A stretch of DNA of 64,000 nt, taken from NCBI GenBank assembly GCA_945901125.1, contig CAMDKD010000013.1:1-64000 (forward strand), given 5' to 3'. The notes beneath the pieces are model-generated. The model was not told the DNA's origin. It worked only from the letters and a program-made list of their open reading frames with translations, and made no database searches. Below are positions 18,273 through 27,785 of the stretch, piece by piece; positions within the stretch are counted from its first letter, which is position 1, and each line of letters begins with the position of its first letter. The position numbers were made by a program, and so were the translations under genes. This DNA is from Bordetella parapertussis (GTDB lineage: Bacteria > Pseudomonadota > Gammaproteobacteria > Burkholderiales > Burkholderiaceae_C).

Positions 18273-18895
18273 GCAACATCACTTTACAGGTGTCGGATGC
18301 CGCTTGTGATCGCGGCGGTCGACAACTGTTTGCGCCTGTGAGTTTTGACTTGCTGACCGGTCAGGCCATGCACATACAGGGCGACAACGGCGCCGGTAAA
18401 ACCAGTTTATTGCGCGGCTTGTGCGGCTTGTCGCCGCTGTCGCAAGGTGTGGTTCGCTGGTGTGGATTGCCGGTAGACCAAGCGCGGGAAACTTTTTTAA
18501 ACGATGTTTTTTTTCTCGGCCATGCGCTGGGTTTGAAAGATGAACTCAGTGCGCTGGAGAACTTACAGGCAGCACAAGCCATTGCCGGGCGGCCTGTGAG
18601 CACGCAGCAAGCCACTGAGGCCTTGAGCGCGCAGGGCTTGGCCAGCCGCTTGCATTTGCCTTTGCGCGTTTTGTCGCAAGGGCAAAAGCGCCGGGTGACA
18701 TTGGCGCGTTTGCAGGTGTCGGCGGCGCGCTTGTGGTTGCTGGATGAACCGCTGGTGGCGCTGGACGTGGCCGCACAACAGGCACTCACTGTGTTGCTGC
18801 AAATACATGTCAATCAAGGCGGCATGTTGTTGTTCACCAGCCATCAAGCATTGGATGTGGGCGGTGCTGTGCAGTCGCTGAGGTTGCAGGCATGA
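18269..18895 (+). CDS. ccmA: cytochrome c maturation ABC ATPase CcmA
   Basis: 208 residues. CcmA with CcmB powers release of holo-CcmE from CcmC/D. Walker A GDNGAGKTS, signature VLSQGQKRRVTLARL and Walker B LWLLDEPLVALD are visible. The ATG at 18269, overlapping the upstream stop, gives the usual CcmA N-terminus; the longer open frame is not used. It overlaps ccmB by 4 nt. Confidence 0.95.
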   Translation: MSNITLQVSDAACDRGGRQLFAPVSFDLLTGQAMHIQGDNGAGKTSLLRGLCGLSPLSQGVVRWCGLPVDQARETFLNDVFFLGHALGLKDELSALENLQAAQAIAGRPVSTQQATEALSAQGLASRLHLPLRVLSQGQKRRVTLARLQVSAARLWLLDEPLVALDVAAQQALTVLLQIHVNQGGMLLFTSHQALDVGGAVQSLRLQA

Positions 18896-19557
18896 CCATT
18901 TTTTTCACCGTGGTCTTGCGTGATGTTCGTCTGGCCATGCGGCGCAAATCTGAAGTTTTAAACAGTGTGTTTTTCTTTGCGGTGGTGGCGACTTTGTTTC
19001 CATTGGCCATAGGCCCTGAACCGGCCATGCTGCGGCAAATCGGACCCGGTGTGTTGTGGGTAGGCGCTTTGCTGGCCACCATGCTGGGTTTGCCTCGTAT
19101 GTTTGACAGCGATTACCGCGACGGCAGTCTGGAACATATGTTGTTGTCCCCGCACTCCTTAGGGCTTATGGTGCTTGGGAAAATCACAGCGCACTGGCTG
19201 CTGTGCGGGGTGCCCTTGGTAATATTGGCACCTGTATTGGGTTTGCAGTTCGATTTGAGCGCGGATGCTTTATCCATGTTGTGCCTGACTCTGCTGCTGG
19301 GTACGCCTGTGTTGTCCTGTGTCGGCGCTATAGGCGCGGCTCTCACGATTGGGGTGCGTGGCGGCGGTATCTTGATCTCTTTGCTGGTATTGCCCTTGTT
19401 TGTGCCGGTGCTCATTTTTGGTGCCGGCGCAGTGCAAGCCCTTGAATCAGGTGTGGGTGCGCAAGCCCATGTGTCGATTTTGCTGGCCATGTTGCTGCCT
19501 GCACTGTTTTTCAGCCCCTGGGCTTGCAGTGCCGGTTTGCGCATAGCTTTGGAATGA
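18892..19557 (+). CDS. ccmB: heme exporter permease CcmB
   Basis: 221 residues, six hydrophobic segments, with MRRKSEVLNSVFFFAVV near the N-terminus and LPRMFDSDYRDGSLEHMLLS, a conserved CcmB cytoplasmic loop. Partner of CcmA in the inner membrane. The stop lies 4 nt before ccmC. Confidence 0.95.
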   Translation: MTIFFTVVLRDVRLAMRRKSEVLNSVFFFAVVATLFPLAIGPEPAMLRQIGPGVLWVGALLATMLGLPRMFDSDYRDGSLEHMLLSPHSLGLMVLGKITAHWLLCGVPLVILAPVLGLQFDLSADALSMLCLTLLLGTPVLSCVGAIGAALTIGVRGGGILISLLVLPLFVPVLIFGAGAVQALESGVGAQAHVSILLAMLLPALFFSPWACSAGLRIALE

Positions 19558-19561
19558 ATGA

Positions 19562-20311
19562 ATGGCTATTCGCTGGTTTTATTACGCTGCTCCGCAAAAC
19601 TTTTACGCCTTGGCTGCTCGCTTGTGGCCTTGGTTGGCTGCGCTGGCCGCGGCTTTGGGCATCGCCGGTTTATGGATAGGTTTTGCTCTGGCGCCTGCCG
19701 ATGCGCAACAAGGCGAGGGCTACCGCATTATTTTTGTTCACGTGCCAGTTTCCTGGATGTCCATGTTGATTTACCTGGCCATGGCGTTTTGGAGCGTGTT
19801 GGGTCTGACATTCAACACCCGTTTGTCCGGCATGATGACACGGGCGCTTGCGCCAACCGGCGCCATGTTTGCTTTTTTGTCGCTGTGGACCGGTGCCTTG
19901 TGGGGCAAGCCCATGTGGGGCACTTGGTGGGTCTGGGACGCACGACTCACCTCTGAATTGATTTTGTTTTTTCTTTACCTGGGCTACATGGCTTTGACTT
20001 CAGCGATTGACGATGTGCGCCGCGCCGATCGCGCCGGGGCCTTGATTGCCATCGTCGGCGCCATCAACGTGCCCATCATTTATTTCTCGGTCAAATGGTG
20101 GAACACCTTGCACCAGGGCGCATCCGTGTCTTTGACGCGTTCACCGAGCATGGCGCAATTGATGTTGTGGGGCATGTTGCTCATGGCTTTGTCTTTCTGG
20201 GCTTACACACTGGCTATCGTGTGTTACCGGGTGCGCAGTCTCATTGTCGAGCGCGAACGCCATACCGATTGGGTACAGGCCTTGCCTGAAGTTTCTGGAG
20301 CACGCGCATGA
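19562..20311 (+). CDS. ccmC: heme handling protein CcmC
   Basis: 249 residues, six membrane segments. The tryptophan-rich heme-binding WWD motif reads WGTWWVWDARLTSELILFF, with flanking periplasmic histidines such as HVPVSWMSM. CcmC loads heme onto CcmE. The start at 19562 gives the standard MAIRWFYYAAPQ N-terminus. Confidence 0.96.
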   Translation: MAIRWFYYAAPQNFYALAARLWPWLAALAAALGIAGLWIGFALAPADAQQGEGYRIIFVHVPVSWMSMLIYLAMAFWSVLGLTFNTRLSGMMTRALAPTGAMFAFLSLWTGALWGKPMWGTWWVWDARLTSELILFFLYLGYMALTSAIDDVRRADRAGALIAIVGAINVPIIYFSVKWWNTLHQGASVSLTRSPSMAQLMLWGMLLMALSFWAYTLAIVCYRVRSLIVERERHTDWVQALPEVSGARA

Positions 20312-20478
20312 GATGGGACAGTTGGTCACAGTTCTGGGACATGGGCGGTTACGGTGTGTATGTCTGGGGCAGCATGGGCGTTACTGCGGTGTTTATCTTG
20401 CTTGAAATATGGCAGGCCAGGCAAGCGCATATCAACGCATTGGCTTTGGCCAAATCAGAAATTCAGGAGAAGACATGA
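20308..20478 (+). CDS. ccmD: small heme exporter subunit CcmD
   Basis: 56 residues translated by eye: begins MRWDSWSQFWDMGGYGVYVW, then a single membrane helix (GSMGVTAVFILLEIW) and a charged cytoplasmic tail. FxxMGGYxxYVW is the CcmD hallmark. It starts in the ccmC stop (ATGA) and its own stop overlaps the ccmE start, so it is fully embedded by translational coupling. CcmD helps release holo-CcmE. Confidence 0.92.
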   Translation: MRWDSWSQFWDMGGYGVYVWGSMGVTAVFILLEIWQARQAHINALALAKSEIQEKT

Positions 20479-20927
20479 ACCTGAGCCCTAGACAAAAACG
20501 TTTTGGTTTGATCGCAGGCGGTGTGTTGGTGCTTTGTATTGCCGCGGCTTTTGTGTTGAATGCCTTCAATAGCAATCTGGTGTTCTTCTTCACCCCCACG
20601 CAAGTACTCAACGGCGAAGCCCCGCGCAACAAAACCTTTCGCATCGGCGGCATGGTCAAGACCGGCAGCCTGCAACGCGACGGCACCAGCGTGTCTTTTG
20701 TTGTCACCGACACCATGAATGACATGACAGTGCATTACATTGGCTTGTTGCCTGATTTGTTCAAAGAAGGCAAGGGCGTGGTCGCCCAAGGCAAGCTGGA
20801 TGAACAAGGCGTGATGACCGCCAGCGAAGTTCTGGCCAAACACGACGAAAATTACATGCCGCCCGAAGCCCAGCACGCGCTGGACAAGGCGGCCCAGGCG
20901 CGTGCCGCCCAATCTGTCAAACCTTGA
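20475..20927 (+). CDS. ccmE: heme chaperone CcmE
   Basis: 150 residues. N-terminal membrane anchor (LIAGGVLVLCIAAAFVL) and periplasmic OB fold. The heme-attaching His is His123 in AKHDENYMPPE, with the downstream Tyr present. The ATG at 20475 coincides with the ccmD stop. The tail after PPE is Ala/Gln rich. Confidence 0.96.
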   Translation: MNLSPRQKRFGLIAGGVLVLCIAAAFVLNAFNSNLVFFFTPTQVLNGEAPRNKTFRIGGMVKTGSLQRDGTSVSFVVTDTMNDMTVHYIGLLPDLFKEGKGVVAQGKLDEQGVMTASEVLAKHDENYMPPEAQHALDKAAQARAAQSVKP

Positions 20928-20940
20928 AAGCAAAGTCCGA

Positions 20941-22899
20941 ATGATTCCTGAACTTGGTCAATTTGCATTGATTCTCGCCACTGTGATGGCGCTGTTGCTC
21001 GGAGTACTGCCTTTGTGGGGCACGCTCAACCGAAACACCGTGTGGCAATCGCTGGCGCGACCAGCAGCGTTTTTACAGTTCGCCTTGGTGTTGCTGTCTT
21101 TCGCTTGTTTGGCGGCTTCTTTTTTAACCAACGATTTCTCGGTCAAGTACGTGGCTGAACATTCCAACCTTTTATTGCCTAAGGCTTATCAGTTTGCCGC
21201 TGTGTGGGGCGGGCATGAAGGCTCTTTGCTGTTGTGGGTGCTGATGCTGACCGGCTGGACGGCGGCGGTGGCCTTGTTCTCGCAAAGCCTGCCGCTGAAC
21301 ATGGTGGCGCGGGTATTGGGCGTGTTGGGTTTGGTTTCCGTGGGATTCATGGCTTTCATCCTGATCACCTCTAATCCGTTTGACCGTTTGTTTCCTATAC
21401 CCGCCGATGGTCGCGACCTGAACCCTTTGTTGCAAGACCCGGGTCTGGTGATTCATCCGCCCATGTTGTACATGGGCTATGTCGGCATGTCGGTGGCGTT
21501 TGCTTTCGCCATTGCCGCGCTTATTTCAGGTCGCTTGGATGCGGCCTGGGCACGCTGGTCGCGTCCCTGGACCGTCATCGCCTGGTCGTTCCTCACCTTC
21601 GGTATCGGCATGGGCTCCTGGTGGGCTTATTACGAACTGGGTTGGGGCGGTTGGTGGTTCTGGGACCCGGTGGAAAACGCATCCCTGATGCCTTGGCTAG
21701 TCGGCACTGCGCTGATCCATTCTTTGATGGTCACTGAAAAACGCGGCAGCTTCAAGGCTTGGACCGTGTTGCTGGCCATCGCTGCTTTTTCCTTGTCTTT
21801 GCTCGGCACTTTTTTGGTTCGTTCCGGTGTGCTCACGTCTGTGCATGCCTTTGCGACTGACCCGGCACGTGGTGTGTTCATCCTGTGTTTTTTAGCGGTG
21901 GTTGTTGGTGCGTCGCTGACCTTGTTTGCCTGGCGTGCACCGGCGGTTACTTTGGGCGGCAGCATGGGACTGGTGTCGCGCGAATCATTTTTGCTGCTCA
22001 ATAGCGTGTTACTTGTGGTCGCCACCGGTGCCGTGTTGCTGGGTACGTTGTATCCGTTGATCATCGATGCGCTGAATCTGGGCAAGCTGTCGGTTGGCCC
22101 GCCTTACTTCAATCTGGTGTTCGCTCCACTCATGGTGCCCTTATTGTTTGTGCTAGTGCCGGGAACAGTGTCGCATTGGCGCGAGGCTAGACTCAATGAC
22201 ATGTTCATGCAATTGCGGTGGGTCGGTTTGGCCGCTTTGCTGTTGGCCATAGGTCTGCCATTTGTGTTTGGTAAATGGTCTGCCGGTACGGCGCTGGGTG
22301 TGTTTCTCGGCATGTGGGTGGCGCTGGGCAGCTTGCAGCATGTGGTCGAGCGCATCCGCAAACCCGGTCGCATTGGCGGCTCGTTCTGGGGCATGCATTT
22401 AGCGCATTTCGGTATGGCAGTGGTGGTGCTGGGTATCACCGGTGTCAAATCTTTTGAGGTAGAGCGCGACGTGCGCATGTCGCTGGGCGACACCGTCAGC
22501 ATCGCGCCCTATACCTTCCGTCTGGTTGATATGGTGGACGTGAACGGTCCGAATTACAAAGCCATGCAAGCCCATGTCGAGGTGTTGAAAAACGACAAAG
22601 TGATTGAAGTGCTTTACCCGGAAAAACGCCGTTACTTCTCCAGCGCCATGCCCATGACAGAAGCCGCCATCGACTCCGGTTTTCTGCGCGACCTGTATGT
22701 CTCTCTGGGCGACCCGGTGCCGGGCGACACCCCCAGCTGGAGCATGCGTGTGTATTACAAACCTTTCGTGCCTTGGTTGTGGGCCGGAGTGTTGATGATG
22801 GTGTTCGGCGGTGTGCTTGCTGCGTTGGACCGTCGCTACCGCCGGGCGGCTGTGTCGCCCTTGCAAACCGCGGGTGAAGCCTTGTCTTCCACGACTTGA
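20941..22899 (+). CDS. ccmF: heme lyase subunit CcmF
   Basis: 652 residues, about fifteen membrane segments. The WWD heme motif is GWGGWWFWDPVENASLMPWL. Histidines around it (for example LIHSLMVTEKRG) match the heme-b ligands. It attaches heme to apocytochrome c with CcmH/I. The ATG at 20941 (MIPELGQFALI) is the family N-terminus. Confidence 0.97.
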   Translation: MIPELGQFALILATVMALLLGVLPLWGTLNRNTVWQSLARPAAFLQFALVLLSFACLAASFLTNDFSVKYVAEHSNLLLPKAYQFAAVWGGHEGSLLLWVLMLTGWTAAVALFSQSLPLNMVARVLGVLGLVSVGFMAFILITSNPFDRLFPIPADGRDLNPLLQDPGLVIHPPMLYMGYVGMSVAFAFAIAALISGRLDAAWARWSRPWTVIAWSFLTFGIGMGSWWAYYELGWGGWWFWDPVENASLMPWLVGTALIHSLMVTEKRGSFKAWTVLLAIAAFSLSLLGTFLVRSGVLTSVHAFATDPARGVFILCFLAVVVGASLTLFAWRAPAVTLGGSMGLVSRESFLLLNSVLLVVATGAVLLGTLYPLIIDALNLGKLSVGPPYFNLVFAPLMVPLLFVLVPGTVSHWREARLNDMFMQLRWVGLAALLLAIGLPFVFGKWSAGTALGVFLGMWVALGSLQHVVERIRKPGRIGGSFWGMHLAHFGMAVVVLGITGVKSFEVERDVRMSLGDTVSIAPYTFRLVDMVDVNGPNYKAMQAHVEVLKNDKVIEVLYPEKRRYFSSAMPMTEAAIDSGFLRDLYVSLGDPVPGDTPSWSMRVYYKPFVPWLWAGVLMMVFGGVLAALDRRYRRAAVSPLQTAGEALSSTT

Positions 22900-22904
22900 T
22901 CGCC

Positions 22905-23489
22905 ATGAATAAAAAATTTCTTATTCCTCTGGCTATGTTTGCCATGCTGGTGGTGTTTCTGGCGGTTGGCCTCACGCGCGACCCGCGCGAAATCCCTTCA
23001 CCGCTGGTGGGTAAACCGGCGCCTGAATTCAGTCTGCCGGTGCTGGTTGGTGACAAGCCTTTCAGCCCGTCCGATATGAAGGGTAAAGTCTGGATGTTCA
23101 ATGTCTGGGCCACCTGGTGCGTGGCCTGCCGTGAAGAACATCCTTTGTTGGTCGACTTTGCTAAAAGCAGCAAAGTCCCCGTGGTGGGTTTGAGCTACAA
23201 GGAAATACAGCCGCAGGACATGGCCAACGGGCCGCTCAAAGACGCCGAGAAATTGCAAATGGCGCGCGAACGCAGCCTGCGTTTTTTGCAACGCCAGGGC
23301 GATCCTTACAGTTTGTCGGTGCTGGACTTAGACGGCCGCGTCGGCATTGATTACGGCGTGTACGGTGTACCCGAAACCTACCTCATAGACAAGCAAGGCA
23401 TCATCCGTTACAAGCGCGTCGGCCCGCTGACGCCGCAAATACTGATAGATACCGTTTTGCCCTTGATTCAAACATTGGAAGCCTCATGA
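22905..23489 (+). CDS. ccmG: thioredoxin-like CcmG/DsbE
   Basis: 194 residues: N-terminal membrane anchor (FLIPLAMFAMLVVFLAVGL) and a periplasmic thioredoxin fold with Cys72 and Cys75 in WATWCVACREEHP. The cis-Pro loop GVYGVPETYLID is typical of DsbE. It reduces the CXXCH motif of apocytochrome c. A TTG at 22896 is an alternative start. It overlaps ccmH by 4 nt. Confidence 0.95.
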   Translation: MNKKFLIPLAMFAMLVVFLAVGLTRDPREIPSPLVGKPAPEFSLPVLVGDKPFSPSDMKGKVWMFNVWATWCVACREEHPLLVDFAKSSKVPVVGLSYKEIQPQDMANGPLKDAEKLQMARERSLRFLQRQGDPYSLSVLDLDGRVGIDYGVYGVPETYLIDKQGIIRYKRVGPLTPQILIDTVLPLIQTLEAS

Positions 23490-23935
23490 AGTGGATGTTG
23501 TTGTTGTGCTGGCTGCTGTTAGCACCGGCAGTCCGGGCCGCGGACGCCCTGCCCATGGCCGAGGACCCGCAGGTCGAGGCGCGGCTGGTGGTGATTGCCG
23601 AGGAATTGCGCTGCCTGGTGTGTCAGAACGAATCGCTGGCTTCGTCACACGCCGAATTGGCCGAAGATTTGCGACGCGAAGTCCGCAAGCTAATCCGCGA
23701 AGACAAAACCGATGCGCAGATCAAAACCTATCTGGTCGAGCGTTACGGCGACTTTGTGTTGTACCGGCCGCAGGTCAAACCGCTGACCTGGCCCTTGTGG
23801 TTCGGTCCGTTTTTCATGCTGCTGGCAGCTGTCTGGGGCTTGTGGCGCTATATGCGCTTGCGCAAAAACGCCTTGGGTCAGGCACACGCTTCCCCTCGCC
23901 CTGCATCGAACGAAGCGGCAACGCACAAGGATTGA
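23486..23935 (+). CDS. ccmH: cytochrome c maturation protein CcmH
   Basis: 149 residues: signal peptide, then the redox pair Cys43 and Cys46 in LRCLVCQNESLASS, a three-helix domain with DGQIKxYLVERYGDF-like sequence, and a C-terminal membrane helix (FGPFFMLLAAVWGLW). It is the short CcmH with the TPR part encoded separately by ccmI. Confidence 0.95.
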   Translation: MKWMLLLCWLLLAPAVRAADALPMAEDPQVEARLVVIAEELRCLVCQNESLASSHAELAEDLRREVRKLIREDKTDAQIKTYLVERYGDFVLYRPQVKPLTWPLWFGPFFMLLAAVWGLWRYMRLRKNALGQAHASPRPASNEAATHKD

Positions 23936-25225
23936 ATGAATAACGCTCAACTTTTTTTGCTGCTGTCGCTGGGCTTGTCTTTGCTGGTGGTGCTGGTGCT
24001 TGCCTGGTCGGTGCTGCGTGCTGCGCGGGCAGCGACAAAAGGGGGTGAACGCGAACACGTGATGTCGCACGTCAGTGTTTACCGCGAGCAACTCGCCGAA
24101 CTCGAGCGCGAACTGGCGCAAGGCAGCCTGGACCAGCAAGGCTTTGACCTGTCGCAGCAAGAGTTGACGCAGCGCCTGATGGAAGACGCGCCGGGTGCAG
24201 CCACAGCACAGGCACCGGCTGCACCTGCGCGTATCAAACTCTTGATCAGCTTGTTGACGCTGACCATACCGGTGCTGGCCTTTGTCATTTATTTTTACGT
24301 CGGCACGCCGATTGCACTGGACCCTGCCTTGCTGGCTCAGGCCAACGGTGAAGAACAAATCACGCCGCAAAAACTGGAAACCATGGCCGAGCAACTCAGC
24401 CAGCGTTTGGAAAAAGAACCGAAAAACGCCGAGGCCTGGGTCATGCTCGGGCGCATACAGCGTGCGCTGGCGCGTTATGAACAAGCCGATGCGGCTTTGC
24501 AAAAAGCGCTGGCTCTTGAGCGCAATGACGATGTGATGATTGAACGCGCCGAGGTGCTGGCGCAAAAGAACAATGGCAGCTTCAAAGGCGAGGCCTGGGC
24601 CATCATCAACAGCGTGCTCAAGGCCGATCCGCAAAACGGCAACGCCTTGTTGCTGGCAGGCAGCGCGGCTTATTCTGAAGGACGCTTCAAGGAAGCGCTG
24701 GTGTACTGGGAGAAAGTGCGCGGCTTATTGCCTGCGACATCGCCCGACGGTCCCGCCTTGGCTGAAGCGATTGACAAGGCGCGTGAGCGCCTGGGGCTGC
24801 CGCCGTTGTCGCCCGCCGTGGCGGGCAATGCCCCGGCCAGCGCCGGCGCCATGCCCAAACCACAGTCTGACGGTACCGAGCGGCTTAGCGGTCGGGTCAT
24901 TTTGAGCCCCGAATTAGAGGCGCAAGTTTCACCCAAGGACACGGTGTTCATTTATGCCAATGCCGCCGAGGGGCCGCGCATGCCGCTGGCCATCATCCGC
25001 ACCACGGTCGACAAACTGCCTTATGACTTTGTGCTGGATGACAGCCTGGCCATGAACCCGCAGATGAAACTCTCGCAGGTCAAGTCGGTGATGGTGCGTG
25101 CGCGCGTTTCCAAAACCGGTAACGCCATGCCGCAAGCCGGGGACTTCGGTGCGAGTGTCGGCCCGGTCACACCGGGCAGTTCTGAGAAATTACAGTTGAC
25201 GATATCCAAGGCTTTGACACCCTGA
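23936..25225 (+). CDS. ccmI: cytochrome c maturation TPR protein CcmI (CycH)
   Basis: 429 residues. Two N-terminal membrane helices flank a cytoplasmic coiled stretch (VYREQLAELERELAQGSL). A periplasmic TPR region (AEAWVMLGRIQRALARYEQADAALQKALAL and following) binds the C-terminus of apocytochromes. The C-terminal domain (SGRVILSPELEAQVSPKDTV) is the usual CycH cap. The start is adjacent to the ccmH stop. It is the last ccm gene, followed by a strong terminator. Confidence 0.93.
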   Translation: MNNAQLFLLLSLGLSLLVVLVLAWSVLRAARAATKGGEREHVMSHVSVYREQLAELERELAQGSLDQQGFDLSQQELTQRLMEDAPGAATAQAPAAPARIKLLISLLTLTIPVLAFVIYFYVGTPIALDPALLAQANGEEQITPQKLETMAEQLSQRLEKEPKNAEAWVMLGRIQRALARYEQADAALQKALALERNDDVMIERAEVLAQKNNGSFKGEAWAIINSVLKADPQNGNALLLAGSAAYSEGRFKEALVYWEKVRGLLPATSPDGPALAEAIDKARERLGLPPLSPAVAGNAPASAGAMPKPQSDGTERLSGRVILSPELEAQVSPKDTVFIYANAAEGPRMPLAIIRTTVDKLPYDFVLDDSLAMNPQMKLSQVKSVMVRARVSKTGNAMPQAGDFGASVGPVTPGSSEKLQLTISKALTP

Positions 25226-25246
25226 GAGTCCCCGTTGTGCAGACGT

Positions 25247-25275
25247 AAAAAAACCGGCTTGCAGCCGGTTTTTTT
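25247..25275 (+). terminator. bidirectional intrinsic terminator between ccmI and the response regulator
   Basis: Seven A residues, stem ACCGGCT, loop TGC, stem AGCCGGT, then seven T residues. Because both sides carry a run it can stop transcripts from ccmI (+) and from the convergent response regulator (-). Confidence 0.93.
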
Positions 25276-25292
25276 ACATGAGCCTGAAAACA

Positions 25293-25895
25293 TCAGCCCA
25301 TCAACAAACCATGGGTACGGGCAAAGTGCAAGGTCTGGGTGCGGCTTTTCACACCCAAGCGGCGGAACAAACGCCATAAGTGAACCTTGACCGTGTGTTC
25401 GCTGATGCTGAGTTCGGCAGCGATGTCGCGGTTGGACAAGCCGCGATCCAGCATGAGAATCAGTTGCTTTTGGCGCTTAGACAGCTTGATGTCACCGACC
25501 ACCACTGCATCCGCGTCAACTTCGTCGTCGTCGGATTTCAAAATATCCTGGATGGCTGCAGATATTTCTGCCGTGTCGGTGGATTTTTCAATATAGAGAT
25601 CAGCACCGGCTTCAAGGCAGGCGTCGCGCGCTTCGCCCGAAGGCATGGCAGACAACACCACCAGCGGAATTTCCGGGTACATTTTTTTGACATCAGAGAT
25701 GGCTGTGGCACCTTTGACGCCTGGCAGCAGCAAATCCAAAACGAACAATTCGGGTTCGCCGTTTTTGATCAGTGCTGCTTGCAACTCGCTGTATTTTTCC
25801 AGTTCCACAACCTTGGAAGCGGGACGCAGGCGACGCAGCAACATGCCGATCATCTGGCGAACCATCGGATGGTCATCAATCACATATAAACTCAT
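25293..25895 (-). CDS. NarL/FixJ-type response regulator, orphan
   Basis: 200 residues. Receiver domain with acidic pair Asp7-Asp8, phospho-acceptor Asp54 (FVLDLLLPG), Ser81 and Lys103; an acidic linker (SDDDEVDADAVVV); and a LuxR-type HTH (LSNRDIAAELSISEHTVKVHLWRLFRRLGV). No histidine kinase gene lies beside it. It is followed on the same strand by trpS (16-nt gap), so they may share transcripts. Targets unknown. Confidence 0.93.
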   Translation of the reverse strand: MSLYVIDDHPMVRQMIGMLLRRLRPASKVVELEKYSELQAALIKNGEPELFVLDLLLPGVKGATAISDVKKMYPEIPLVVLSAMPSGEARDACLEAGADLYIEKSTDTAEISAAIQDILKSDDDEVDADAVVVGDIKLSKRQKQLILMLDRGLSNRDIAAELSISEHTVKVHLWRLFRRLGVKSRTQTLHFARTHGLLMG

Positions 25896-25911
25896 AGTTA
25901 TTCTCCGGGTG

Positions 25912-27108
25912 TCAATAGTTCAGGCCCATGGCCTCGCGCACATCGCGCATGGTGTCTTGCGCTGTGGCACGTGCACGCTGTGTTCCAGCGTCTACGATAT
26001 CACGAACAAGGCGGGGATTGGAAACAAAAGGCTCGGCACGCTCCAACATGGGCTGTTGCTCAGAAATAATGGCTTCAATGATGGGTTGTTTGCATTCCAG
26101 GCAGCCAATACCTGCGCGGGTGCATTCGGTTTTCACCCATTGGCGGGTGTTTTCAGTTGAATACACCAGGTGAAATTGCCAGACCGGGCACAGATCGGGG
26201 TTACCCGCATCGGTTCTTTTGACGCGGGCCGGGTCGGTGGGCATGCGCTTGACCTTGGCCTCTATGCTGGCCTTGTCTTCGCGCATGGCAATGGTGTTGT
26301 GATAGCTTTTGCTCATTTTCGCGCCGTCCAGGCCGGGCAATTTGCTGGCTGCGGTTAGCAGCGCGTGCGGCTCGGTCAGCACGGCCTTGCCGGTGCCCTT
26401 GAAATAGCCTTCCAGACGTTCGCGGTCTTTGCCTGTCAATTCAGGTGCGGTTTGCAAATAAGCCAAAGCACCTTCTAAGGCCTTGGTGTCGCCGGTTTCC
26501 TGAAACTGCTTGCGCGATTTCTCAAAGCGTTTGACGCTGTCCTTGGGCAGTTTGGCCAGACAGACTTGCACCAGCGCGTCGAAATCGGGCTCATGACCGT
26601 ACAAGTGGTTGAAGCGGCGCGCGGCCTCGCGGGTGAGTTCCACATGGCTGGCCTGGTCTTCGCCGACCGGCACATGCTTAGCCTTATAAATCAGAATATC
26701 CGCCGCTTGCAGCAAGGGGTAGCCCAGGAAACCGTAGGTGGTCAGGTCTTTGTCTTTGAGCTTTTCCTGCTGGTCTTTGTAGGTGGGCACACGCTCCAGC
26801 CAGCTGATCGGGGTGCCCATGGCCAAGAGGGTGAACAATTCGGCATGCTCGGGGATGCGGCTTTGCAAAAATAAAGTGCATTTGTTCGGGTCCAGTCCGG
26901 CGGCCAGCCAGTCGATCACCATCTCGTACACATTTTTTTCAATCACCTCGCGGCTTTGGTAATGCGTGGTGAGTGCGTGCCAGTCGGCGACGAAATAAAA
27001 ACATTCCATCTCGGATTGCAGGCGCACCCAGTTTTTCAGGGCACCGTGGTAGTGACCCAGATGAAGTGCGCCAGTGGGGCGCATGCCGGAGAGAACGCGA
27101 TCGGTCAT
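25912..27108 (-). CDS. trpS: tryptophanyl-tRNA synthetase
   Basis: 398 residues. Class I signature TGALHLGHYHG (HIGH) near the N-terminus and GAKMSKSYHN (KMSKS). It is longer than the 330-residue E. coli enzyme because of extra sequence including KRFEKSRKQFQETGDTKALEGA and the C-terminal helices, a form common in betaproteobacteria. The start MTDRVLSGMRPTG at 27108 overlaps the stop of the M50 protease gene by 4 nt. Confidence 0.95.
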   Translation of the reverse strand: MTDRVLSGMRPTGALHLGHYHGALKNWVRLQSEMECFYFVADWHALTTHYQSREVIEKNVYEMVIDWLAAGLDPNKCTLFLQSRIPEHAELFTLLAMGTPISWLERVPTYKDQQEKLKDKDLTTYGFLGYPLLQAADILIYKAKHVPVGEDQASHVELTREAARRFNHLYGHEPDFDALVQVCLAKLPKDSVKRFEKSRKQFQETGDTKALEGALAYLQTAPELTGKDRERLEGYFKGTGKAVLTEPHALLTAASKLPGLDGAKMSKSYHNTIAMREDKASIEAKVKRMPTDPARVKRTDAGNPDLCPVWQFHLVYSTENTRQWVKTECTRAGIGCLECKQPIIEAIISEQQPMLERAEPFVSNPRLVRDIVDAGTQRARATAQDTMRDVREAMGLNY

Positions 27109-27785
27109 GGAGAGGGCAATTGCAAATAATTGGCCAGAGGCTGCAACAGCCATTGGATGGAAAACATGGAGGCGGTCATGATGGGCAGCATCCACAAAGC
27201 ATTGACGATGCCGAGGATGACCAGCCCCATGACAATGAAAAAACCGTAGCGCTCGACGCGCGAGTAGCTGATGGCTAAGCGCAACGGCAGCAGGCCGACC
27301 AGAATACGCCCGCCGTCCATGGGGGGCACCGGAAACAAATTGAAGGCAAACATCACCAGATTGGTCAGCAGACCGGCTTGCGCCATTTCAAAGAAAAACC
27401 GTTCTTCGGCGCTGTTCGCAGTCAATACATAAATGAGCATGGCCCAAACCACCGCCTGCAACAGGTTGGCGACAGGCCCGGCCAGCGCCACCCAAATCAT
27501 GTCGCGCTTGGGCTTGCGCAGTCGCGAGAAATCGACAGGTACCGGCTTGGCATAGCCGAATAAAAAGTTTCCTGCGGTTGCGATGTACAAAACCAAGGGC
27601 ATGGCAATCGTACCGACCGGATCAATATGCACAAACGGGTTGATGGTGACACGCCCCATGGCCCAGGCCGTGTTGTCGCCCAAAAGTTTGGCAACAAGAC
27701 CGTGCGCCGCCTCATGCAAAGTGATTGCCAGCAATACAGGCAATGCATGGGTTGCGATTGTTTGAACTATTTCATTGATACTCAC
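27105..27785 (-). CDS. site-2-protease-like M50 metalloprotease
   Basis: 226 residues, five or six membrane segments. The zinc site is HEAAH (His24, Glu25, His28) within the first helix, and the third ligand lies in LFPVPPMDGGRIL. It is the compact group without a PDZ domain. This arrangement, M50 protease followed by trpS, is common in Burkholderiales. Substrate unknown. Translationally coupled to trpS. Confidence 0.93.
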   Translation of the reverse strand: MSINEIVQTIATHALPVLLAITLHEAAHGLVAKLLGDNTAWAMGRVTINPFVHIDPVGTIAMPLVLYIATAGNFLFGYAKPVPVDFSRLRKPKRDMIWVALAGPVANLLQAVVWAMLIYVLTANSAEERFFFEMAQAGLLTNLVMFAFNLFPVPPMDGGRILVGLLPLRLAISYSRVERYGFFIVMGLVILGIVNALWMLPIMTASMFSIQWLLQPLANYLQLPSP

